Below are positions 7,551-15,501 of a DNA stretch of 64,000 nt, piece after piece; within the stretch, counting starts at the first letter, position 1, and each line of letters starts with the position of its first letter. The DNA is from Gammaproteobacteria bacterium 53_120_T64. Its GTDB lineage: Bacteria > Pseudomonadota > Gammaproteobacteria > Pseudomonadales > Porticoccaceae. A program made the position numbers and the translations under genes. The notes beneath the pieces were generated by a model, which worked only from the letters and a program-made list of their open reading frames with translations, was not told where the DNA came from and made no database searches. The DNA lies in the NCBI GenBank assembly GCA_002162815.1, contig MAAT01000062.1:23523-87522 (forward strand). Reading direction: 5' to 3'.

Positions 7551-10376
7551 ATGCCCAACGCCTTTTTTAATATCGCGCCCTTGATCGCCAGCATTACGGC
7601 CGGGCATTTAATCCTCACACCCAACTACCGCCTGGCTCGACACATTACCCAGGCCTGGGGCCAGCACTGCGCTGCACAGGGGCTGCAGACCTGGCGTCAA
7701 CCCTTGGTCATGGCCCTTGATGCCTGGCTCGCGAGCTGTTGGGAGGAACTGATTGAAAGCGCTGACCTCGCCCTACTCGCCCCTCCCCGCGCCGTCATCG
7801 ATAAACACGGCGAACAACTGCTTTGGCAGGCGAGTATTCGCCAAGACGACTTGCTGCCAGTGACCGCCGACACCGCCTCGCTGGCAGAACTGGCCATGCA
7901 AACCTGGCAGCAGCTACAGCGTTGCCGAGTGCCGCTGAATGAACTGGCCGACAGCCACCATCCCGGCACCGCCTCCTTGCTACGCTGGCTCGAGACCTTT
8001 AAACAAGGCCTTGAGCAACGACAACTCCTCACCTGGGAGCAGGCTCAGGGCCTGATTGCGCAAGCCTACAAGGACGGTGATTTTCCCGGTTACAAGGCCA
8101 TACGACTGGTCGGTTTTCAAACACTCGCGGCTTTACAGCAAGATATTATCGATGCCGCCACAAGCGATATCGCCCACTACCAAGTGCCAGCGCAACCCGC
8201 CCATATCACCATCCACAGGGCGCACGATCAAAAGAGCGAAATCAGCGCCGCCGCCCAATGGGCCAAGGTACAGCATGAGGCCAATCCCGAGCAGCGTATC
8301 GGCATCGTTTTTGGCAATCTCGCCAAGTCCCAGCAGCAGGTGTCGCGCATTTTTCATGACACCTTCGTCGCCAGCCACTGCCTACCCAGCAACGAACGCG
8401 GCATTGCCCCCTTCAACTTCTCGGCCGGCAGCCCTCTAGGCCGCAGCCCCCTGCTCGAAAGCGCCTTTAGCTTGCTGGCTGTACAAAACCATGCGCTGCC
8501 ACTGGAGCGCTGGTGCCAGCTGCTCGGCGATCCTTTTTGGGGTGCCAGCAAGGCCCAAGCCGAGGCCACTGACACCGAGCAATTACAGACCCGCGTGGCG
8601 AATCATCATTTGATTGCCCGTGCCCACTGCGAACTGCTACTGCGCGATAGCAATCAACTGATGCACTCGCCAGCGGCCTTTCGCGCCTATCTCGCCGAGG
8701 CCGAAAGACAAAGCCAGAACACAGCGCCCGACAGTGAAAAACCAGCCCCAGAACCTCCCTCAGCAGAAGCCTATCCATCACTGGCCACGGCTTGGCAAGC
8801 GATCGCCGAGCGCGTGCGCCGCCAACCCCAAAGCGCTAGCTTTTGTTATTGGGCCCAGGAGTTCGCCCAACGTCTCGAGCTTCTCGGTTGGCCCGGCCCC
8901 CGCGCACTTGACAGCATCGAGTACCAGCAATACCAGAACTACGTAAGCCTGCTTGAAGACTTCGCCAGCCTCGATACGAGTGCCCCACCACTGGCCGCCA
9001 GCGCGGCGCTGACACAGCTCACACGCATGGCTCAAGCCACGATCTTTCAGGCGCAAAGTCACGATAGCCCGGTACAGGTATTGGGCCTGTTGGAGGCTGC
9101 CGGCTTGGCCTTCGACCAACTGTGGATAGCCGGTATGGACGACAGGCAGTGGCCCCAGCCCACCTCCCTCAGCCCTTTGCTCCCCGTCGATGTACAACAG
9201 CGCTACCAGCTACCCCGCAGCAGTGCCCAACAGGAGCTGGACCTCGCCAGACAACTGCTAGAGGGCTTTCAACACAACAGCCCTCAGCTTATTTTCAGCT
9301 ACGCGGCACAGGACGGCGATACCGAACTTGAGGCCTCGCGCCTGCTGCCCGAGCCCAGTCTTGTCCCACCGACCTCGACAGTGCCGCTCGCCCCCTGCCC
9401 TCACCCCCTCTACGCCGCGTTGCCGCCAGTAGCGCTGCAAAAGATAGACGCCACCAAGGGGCCAGCGCTGCAGACCGACGGGCAAAGCATTCGCGGCGGC
9501 ACCGCGATTCTACAAGCCCAGGCGGGTAGCCCCTTTAATGCCTTCGCCATCTGGCGCCTCGGCGCCCAAGCACTGGCCCAACCCAGCAGTGGCCTGTCGG
9601 CCATTGAGCGCGGCAATCTGGTGCATCGCTGTCTGGAATTATTCTGGACCCGCTTTCATGATCAGGCCGCTGTTAAAGCGCTGGATAGCAGCGCTCTCGA
9701 GCAGGCAATTGGCGAGGTTATCGCCGAGGCAATGCGCCCGCTACAGCAAAGTCGCAGCGATATACTCGGGCCGCGCTTTGCCGCCATCGAGGCCCGGCGC
9801 CTGCAGCAACTGCTACAACAGTGGCTCGATATCGAGCTGCAGCGCCAGAGTTTTCGCGTAATAGCCCCGGAAAAACAACTCACAATGTCGATCGGTGGCC
9901 TGCCCCTCAAGCTGCGTATCGACCGCATCGACCGGCTCGAAGATAATCGTGTGGTACTTATCGATTACAAAACCGGCGCCACCAATATCCATTGCTGGGC
10001 CGGAGAGAGGTTGGAGGAACCCCAGCTGCCGCTCTATGCACTGGCCCTACCCGAGCAAGTGGGCGCGCTTTGTTTCGGGCAAATATCGACCGCAAAAAGT
10101 GTTGTCGCCAAGGGCGTGAGTGACACCCCAGAGCTGATTCCCGGCCTGCAGCCGCTGGCGAAAATCAATTTCGACGACTGGCAAAGTTGCCTCGAGGTCT
10201 GGCGTGAGCAGCTCGAGACGCTGGCCGAAGAGTTTCTCGACGGCCAGGCAGAGGTGGCCTTTTACACCAGTGCTGCCCTGCGCTACCAGAGCCACCTCTA
10301 CCCCTTAAATCGCTGGCCCGAGATTGCCCAACGCGGCAACGCTGCCGACGACCTCGATGCTGAACTCGACGTTTAG
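7551..10376 (+). CDS. AddB-like PD-(D/E)XK nuclease, probable DNA repair protein
   Basis: This 941-residue protein resembles the AddB-like 'probable DNA repair protein' family that travels with AddA-like helicases. The N-terminal two thirds is a degenerate UvrD-like region with no Walker A lysine (GHLILTPNYRLARH in its place). The C-terminus carries a RecB-type nuclease with GNLVHRCLELFW, the RIDRIDRL strand and the IDYKTG motif (about residues 780-810). I see no four-cysteine iron-sulphur cluster. The ATG at 7551 is preferred over the longer frame from 7482, whose extension is rich in Ser and Pro. It sits 66 bases upstream of the AddA-like gene and probably forms an end-resecting complex with it. 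Confidence 0.85.
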   Translation: MPNAFFNIAPLIASITAGHLILTPNYRLARHITQAWGQHCAAQGLQTWRQPLVMALDAWLASCWEELIESADLALLAPPRAVIDKHGEQLLWQASIRQDDLLPVTADTASLAELAMQTWQQLQRCRVPLNELADSHHPGTASLLRWLETFKQGLEQRQLLTWEQAQGLIAQAYKDGDFPGYKAIRLVGFQTLAALQQDIIDAATSDIAHYQVPAQPAHITIHRAHDQKSEISAAAQWAKVQHEANPEQRIGIVFGNLAKSQQQVSRIFHDTFVASHCLPSNERGIAPFNFSAGSPLGRSPLLESAFSLLAVQNHALPLERWCQLLGDPFWGASKAQAEATDTEQLQTRVANHHLIARAHCELLLRDSNQLMHSPAAFRAYLAEAERQSQNTAPDSEKPAPEPPSAEAYPSLATAWQAIAERVRRQPQSASFCYWAQEFAQRLELLGWPGPRALDSIEYQQYQNYVSLLEDFASLDTSAPPLAASAALTQLTRMAQATIFQAQSHDSPVQVLGLLEAAGLAFDQLWIAGMDDRQWPQPTSLSPLLPVDVQQRYQLPRSSAQQELDLARQLLEGFQHNSPQLIFSYAAQDGDTELEASRLLPEPSLVPPTSTVPLAPCPHPLYAALPPVALQKIDATKGPALQTDGQSIRGGTAILQAQAGSPFNAFAIWRLGAQALAQPSSGLSAIERGNLVHRCLELFWTRFHDQAAVKALDSSALEQAIGEVIAEAMRPLQQSRSDILGPRFAAIEARRLQQLLQQWLDIELQRQSFRVIAPEKQLTMSIGGLPLKLRIDRIDRLEDNRVVLIDYKTGATNIHCWAGERLEEPQLPLYALALPEQVGALCFGQISTAKSVVAKGVSDTPELIPGLQPLAKINFDDWQSCLEVWREQLETLAEEFLDGQAEVAFYTSAALRYQSHLYPLNRWPEIAQRGNAADDLDAELDV

Positions 10377-10442
10377 CTCGGCTAACATCCCGGCTAATTA
10401 CCCCCATTAATCACCCCGCCACGACGAACGAAGACCTTAAAC

Positions 10443-13400
10443 ATGCCCCTACCCGCTGACGCCCACGCTCGCCAACAGGCCCTCGATACTCACCGCTCTT
10501 TTGCCGTCGCTGCGCCCGCTGGCTCGGGTAAAACCGGCCTGCTCACCCAACGCATACTTTGCCTGCTGGCCCAGGCGACGACACCGGAAGAAGTGCTCTG
10601 CATGACCTTCACCCGCAAAGCCGCCGGTGAAATGCGCACGCGTCTGATTGCCGCACTGGTCGCCGCGCAACACAACACACCGATCGACAACGACTACGAC
10701 GCGCAAAACCGCGAACTGGCGCTGCGTGCCCTGGCTCGCGATCGCCAACAGGGCTGGAATTTGATTGCCGCGCCCAACCGGCTGCGTATTTTGACCATCG
10801 ACAGCTTTTGTCGCCACCTCGCCAGCCAGCTCGCCGTCGATCTCGGCATCGGCCAATTGCCCGAGCCCAGCGATAACCCCCAGGTCGCCTACCGCCTCGC
10901 CATACAGCAGGTTTGCGCCGAACTGGAAAAACCCGGCATCACGGGCGAAGCGCTGGAAACCTTATTAATTCATTTCGATAACGATTTGCCACGTCTTGAG
11001 AGCTTATTGTTGGGTCTGCTCGGTCGGCGCGAACAATGGCTGGGCGTGATCTTTTCCCCCGGCAATAAACGCGAGCTTCTCGAACAGGCCCTGCAGGGCT
11101 TAATCGAAGAAAGCCTACAGCTCGCAGCGGCGCAACTCACCGAGCGCGCCAGTGACCTCGCGCAACTGGCCGACTACGCCTCCATGCACCTACCCGCCGA
11201 TAACAATCCGTGCCTAGGCCTTGCCGGGCTGCCGGAGAATCACAGCCAAGCCCTGCCCGCCTGGCGCGGCATTGTCGAACTGCTGCTAAAAAAGGATGGC
11301 GACTGGCGTAAAACCATTAATAAGTCTTCCGGCTTTCCGACCAAGAAGGATTCACAGCAGCCAGAATTCGCCGCTCAACGCAAAGCGGAATGGGCCGAAC
11401 TGCGCGACTGGGCGCAACAGCAACCCGGCCTGCTCGACGCGCTGAGAGATATCCGCGCCCTGCCCCCCGCCCACTACGATGAGGGCCAATGGCAAGTCCT
11501 CGAAGCCCTGACTAATTTGCTGCCCCGCCTAGTGGCGGAATTAAAACTGATCTTTCAGCAGCAGCGCGCCAGCGACTTTTCGGAAATCACCCTCAACGCC
11601 CTGGAAGCGCTGGGTAGCGAGGATGAACCCACCGACCTCACCCTGCGTCTCGATGCGCAGATTAGTCACATTTTGATCGATGAATTTCAGGATACCTCGT
11701 CGGTGCAATTTCGCCTGCTGCGCCTGCTCACCAGCGGCTGGCAGAACGGCGATGGCCGCACCCTGTTTATTGTTGGCGATGGAATGCAGTCGCTATACAG
11801 CTTTCGCAATGCCAATGTCGGCCTGTTTCTCGATGCCCGCCAACACCCCATCGGCAGCCTGCACTTACAGCCTCTCGATCTCAGTGTTAATTTTCGCTCC
11901 CAGGCCAATATTATTCACTGGGTCAACACCGTGTTTACCGAGGCCTTCCCGGCGGTGATCGACAGTGGCCGTGGTGCCGTGCCCTACAGCCACGCCGATG
12001 GCTTCAAACCCGCACTTAATGAACCCGCCGTTAGCATCGACGTACTAAGCAGCGACGATGAAGACAGTCCTTTGGTAGAAGCCGAACTGGTGGCCCAACA
12101 CGCCCTGCAAACACGCCAGCAAAACCCCAATGCCAGTATTGCGATTCTGGTGCGGGGGCGCCGACATTTGCGCGAAATACTCCCGGCCCTGCGCGCCCAC
12201 GGACTGCCCTGGCAAGCCCGAGATATCGACCCACTGGCCTCGGCCATGCCGGTCATCGACTTGGTATCGTTGACCCGCGCCCTGCTCAACCCGGCGGATC
12301 GCATCGCCTGGTTGGCGATTCTACGCGCCCCCTGGTGCGGGCTCGATCTGGCCGACCTATTGACCATTACCAACGCAAATATTAGCGACAACCCAACACC
12401 GGAAAAAGCCCAGTACCCCCTGTTGCTCTTACAATTATTAAACCATCAGCAGATGGGCGTAGACCCAGGGCTAGAACTATCGGCCCAGGGTGCAGACATT
12501 GTTCGCAGGGTTGCTGGCGTGATCGCCAACGCCTGGCAACAACGCCACCGCAAACCCTTGCGCAGCTGGATTGAAGGCACCTGGCTAGCCCTCGGTGGAC
12601 CCGCCGCACTGGGCGGCGATAAAGCGCCAACCGACATTGCCCTGCATCAGTGCCAGCAGTATTTCGAACTGCTCGAAAGTCACACCCAGGGTGGCGTCAG
12701 CATCGCCGACTGGCCCAGTTTTGAATACGCCATTGAGCAGCTTTATGCAGAGCCTTTAACCAATAAAGAGCCATTAGCGGATAGCCCGTCACCCTCCAGT
12801 GCAGCGACCTCCCCTCCGTTGCAGATTATGACCATCCATAAATCCAAGGGACTGGAGTTCGATACGGTGATTATCCCCGGCCTCGATCGACGCGGCGCCA
12901 ACAACAGCCACGCCTTATTGCTGTGGCGTGAACGAGTTGACCACAGCGGCCATAATCAACTACTCCTCTCACCACCGCAACAACTCGGCGCTGGCGATGA
13001 CGCTCTCTATACCCACCTAAAACGGGAAGAGAGTATTAAATCTCGTCTTGAAAACACCCGGGTACTCTACGTCGCCTGTACCCGCGCCATTCAACGCTTG
13101 CACCTGCTCTTTCGTCAGCCCCTTAAAAACCCCGCTGCCGGCAGTTTGCTCGCCGCCATATGGCCGGTATTGCAAAAACATCTGCCGGTGGACTCAGAGG
13201 TCGGTAAAGACAGTGACGAAGAGCAAGACGAAGAGGGACAGCCACCCCTCGACCACTGCCTGCTAACCCTGCACCCTCCGACTTCGCCGCCCAGCAGCGA
13301 AGTCGCTGACGATGACTTGCACGCTAGCGCCGATAACCACAGCTACAGCTGGCGACTGCCGCCCGAGTGGCACAGCCCATTTGACACAGGTGAGTCCGCG

Positions 13401-14036
13401 CTGAAGGCCAATCACTTACCGCCAATGGCGGAGAATAAAGCCCCGGTAATAAGCCTGCCCGGGGCCAGTGACCCACGAAAGATAGGCACCTTACTGCACC
13501 GCACCTTGCGACTGCTGGTGCTTGAGGGCATCGACCAATGGAGCCCCGAGCGCATCGCTCATCAACAAGCGAGCTGGGCGATACAAATCAAATCGGCGGG
13601 AATTGTCAACGCCGATACCGCACTCGAGGTACTGAACGAGGCTCTGCTAAAGTGTCTGGCCGATCACAGTCAGCACTGGATCTTTGACCGCCATCACCGC
13701 CATAGCTATTGTGAATTCGCCCTCAATTACTTGGATCAAAAGGGCCATATTGGCAGTGCCATTATCGACCGCTGTTTTGTGATCGATGACACTCAGTGGA
13801 TCGTTGATTACAAAACATCAATGCCGGCGCCCGAGCAAGAACTCTGCGACTTTCTGCACCAACAGCGACAAACCTATGAAGCACAACTGAAACTCTACGC
13901 CCATACTTTAACTCACTTACAGAGCCACGCGACAAACCAAAACGCTAGCGAAAAACCCCTTAAAAACCCGACCAAACTCAAAGCCGCGCTGTACTTTCCC
14001 CTGCTATCCCACCTCGAAATTGTGATCGATCAATAG
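10443..14036 (+). CDS. AddA-like UvrD/Rep helicase-nuclease
   Basis: This 1197-residue protein is a superfamily 1A helicase fused to a RecB-type nuclease, acting in double-strand break resection. Visible motifs are Walker A APAGSGKT (about residue 26), motif Ia FTRKAAGEMR, Walker B ILIDEFQDTS (about residue 405), VGDGMQSLYSFR (motif III), TIHKSKGLEFD (motif V, about residue 800) and RVLYVACTRA (motif VI). The nuclease domain shows GTLLHRTLR and IVDYKTS near residues 1015 and 1120. The pairing with the upstream AddB-like gene indicates an AddAB-type alternative to RecBCD. The start ATG has only a weak ribosome-binding site. Confidence 0.92.
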   Translation: MPLPADAHARQQALDTHRSFAVAAPAGSGKTGLLTQRILCLLAQATTPEEVLCMTFTRKAAGEMRTRLIAALVAAQHNTPIDNDYDAQNRELALRALARDRQQGWNLIAAPNRLRILTIDSFCRHLASQLAVDLGIGQLPEPSDNPQVAYRLAIQQVCAELEKPGITGEALETLLIHFDNDLPRLESLLLGLLGRREQWLGVIFSPGNKRELLEQALQGLIEESLQLAAAQLTERASDLAQLADYASMHLPADNNPCLGLAGLPENHSQALPAWRGIVELLLKKDGDWRKTINKSSGFPTKKDSQQPEFAAQRKAEWAELRDWAQQQPGLLDALRDIRALPPAHYDEGQWQVLEALTNLLPRLVAELKLIFQQQRASDFSEITLNALEALGSEDEPTDLTLRLDAQISHILIDEFQDTSSVQFRLLRLLTSGWQNGDGRTLFIVGDGMQSLYSFRNANVGLFLDARQHPIGSLHLQPLDLSVNFRSQANIIHWVNTVFTEAFPAVIDSGRGAVPYSHADGFKPALNEPAVSIDVLSSDDEDSPLVEAELVAQHALQTRQQNPNASIAILVRGRRHLREILPALRAHGLPWQARDIDPLASAMPVIDLVSLTRALLNPADRIAWLAILRAPWCGLDLADLLTITNANISDNPTPEKAQYPLLLLQLLNHQQMGVDPGLELSAQGADIVRRVAGVIANAWQQRHRKPLRSWIEGTWLALGGPAALGGDKAPTDIALHQCQQYFELLESHTQGGVSIADWPSFEYAIEQLYAEPLTNKEPLADSPSPSSAATSPPLQIMTIHKSKGLEFDTVIIPGLDRRGANNSHALLLWRERVDHSGHNQLLLSPPQQLGAGDDALYTHLKREESIKSRLENTRVLYVACTRAIQRLHLLFRQPLKNPAAGSLLAAIWPVLQKHLPVDSEVGKDSDEEQDEEGQPPLDHCLLTLHPPTSPPSSEVADDDLHASADNHSYSWRLPPEWHSPFDTGESALKANHLPPMAENKAPVISLPGASDPRKIGTLLHRTLRLLVLEGIDQWSPERIAHQQASWAIQIKSAGIVNADTALEVLNEALLKCLADHSQHWIFDRHHRHSYCEFALNYLDQKGHIGSAIIDRCFVIDDTQWIVDYKTSMPAPEQELCDFLHQQRQTYEAQLKLYAHTLTHLQSHATNQNASEKPLKNPTKLKAALYFPLLSHLEIVIDQ

Positions 14037-14134
14037 CATCCGTTTCAAGTTATGGCTTTTCACCCAATTGTCACGGTTTTTGCAGTAGAATGATGACCCA
14101 TTTTAAACAATCAGATCATTCAGGTCGTAAGGTT

Positions 14135-15214
14135 ATGGTCCAGCGCACACTCGAAAACCTCAATATCCAGTCACAGGAAGTCCTCCTGACGCCCAGTGAA
14201 TTAAAAGTAAATGTCGCTCTCAGTGAAGCGGCGGCACAGACGATCACCCAGGGCCGGAAAGATATTGAAGCCATTCTCAATCACCAGGACCACCGCCTAT
14301 TTGTGGTCATCGGCCCCTGTTCCATTCACGATGTCGAGGCCGCTAAAGATTACGCCGTCCGCTTAAAGGCCCTGGCCGATAAAGTCGGCGACACCCTGTT
14401 GATTGTGATGCGCGTGTATTTTGAAAAGCCCCGCACCACCGTGGGCTGGAAAGGACTGATCAACGATCCCTTCCTCGATGACTCCTTCAAAATATCCGAT
14501 GGTCTGCACATTGGTCGCCAGTTATTGATGGATATTTCCGAGCTCGGCTTGCCCACCGCCACCGAGGCCCTGGACCCTATTTCACCCCAGTATTTACAAG
14601 ACTTGATCAGTTGGTCGGCGATTGGTGCGCGCACCACCGAATCGCAAACCCACCGTGAAATGGCCAGTGGCCTAAGCTCTGCGGTCGGCTTTAAAAATGG
14701 TACCGATGGCAGCCTGACCGTGGCGATTAACGCCTTAAAGTCGGTGGCCAATCCCCACCGCTTCCTCGGCATTAATTCCGAGGGCAGCGTCGCCATTATC
14801 AAAACCAATGGCAACCCCTATTCCCACATCGTACTGCGCGGCGGTGACGACAAGCCCAATTACGATTCGGTCAGTGTTTCACTGTGTGAGCAGGCCCTGG
14901 AAAAAGCCGGCATCGCGGCCAATATTATGGTCGATTGCAGCCACGCCAACTCCAATAAAAACCATGAGTTACAGGTACTGGTGATGGAAAACATCACCAG
15001 TCAAATCGTCGATGGCAACCGCTCCATTGTCGGCATGATGGTGGAAAGTAACTTGGTGGCGGGCAATCAGAAACTCTCCGCCAATCGCGACGAGATGGTC
15101 TACGGCCAGTCGGTCACCGATGCCTGCATTGACTGGGAGACGACCGAGCGCACCATACTCGAGATGCACGATAAATTAAAAGATGTGCTACCGAAGCGCC
15201 TACAAGCGGATTAA
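14135..15214 (+). CDS. 3-deoxy-7-phosphoheptulonate synthase, class I (AroF/G/H type)
   Basis: It condenses phosphoenolpyruvate and erythrose 4-phosphate in the first step of aromatic amino acid synthesis. The sequence shows VVIGPCSIHD, RVYFEKPRTTVGWKG, the GARTTESQTHRE block and VDCSHANSNK, all hallmarks of class I DAHP synthases. The frame opens at 14090, but the ATG at 14135 gives an N-terminus (MVQRTLENLNIQ) that lines up with AroF-type relatives and has TAAGG just upstream, so I use it (359 residues). Which allosteric isoform this is (Tyr, Phe or Trp sensitive) cannot be told by eye. It is followed by a strong terminator. Confidence 0.92.
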   Translation: MVQRTLENLNIQSQEVLLTPSELKVNVALSEAAAQTITQGRKDIEAILNHQDHRLFVVIGPCSIHDVEAAKDYAVRLKALADKVGDTLLIVMRVYFEKPRTTVGWKGLINDPFLDDSFKISDGLHIGRQLLMDISELGLPTATEALDPISPQYLQDLISWSAIGARTTESQTHREMASGLSSAVGFKNGTDGSLTVAINALKSVANPHRFLGINSEGSVAIIKTNGNPYSHIVLRGGDDKPNYDSVSVSLCEQALEKAGIAANIMVDCSHANSNKNHELQVLVMENITSQIVDGNRSIVGMMVESNLVAGNQKLSANRDEMVYGQSVTDACIDWETTERTILEMHDKLKDVLPKRLQAD

Positions 15215-15251
15215 ACGCTTTATACAGCAAGCCTTTTGACATCACTGTTAT

Positions 15252-15288
15252 AAAAAAGGGGGCCTTCACGTTGAAGGCCCCCTTTTTT
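15252..15288. terminator. Bidirectional rho-independent terminator
   Basis: An 11-base-pair perfect stem (GGGGGCCTTCA at 15258, partner at 15272-15282) with a 3-base loop is flanked by six A on the left and six T on the right. It lies after the DAHP synthase stop and could also terminate transcripts arriving from the right. Confidence 0.93.
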
Positions 15289-15501
15289 ATTGCTCGGTTT
15301 AATAAAATGACACAGGGTTTTGAACACTAGCCTCACCTGCGGTTTATAACGTAACGACCTTTTTACTATACCCTTCGCACACTCATCAAATCACTACCAC
15401 GAGTTCAACCACTCACCGAACTTCGCAAACAACAATTCAATAACCAGTTTCAGCCTGAACCCTTACGCTTCACCCCGGTGTATACCAGGTCTCCAGATTA
15501 A

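Noticed and set aside
7222..7584. A 120-codon plus-strand frame across the mshL/AddB-like gap
   Set aside because: Low-complexity Ser/Arg/Pro composition, no ribosome-binding site, and it overlaps the true start of the nuclease gene in another frame.
14068..14091. TTGTCA and TAGAAT as a promoter for the DAHP synthase gene
   Set aside because: The spacer is only 12 bases, too short for a sigma-70 promoter.
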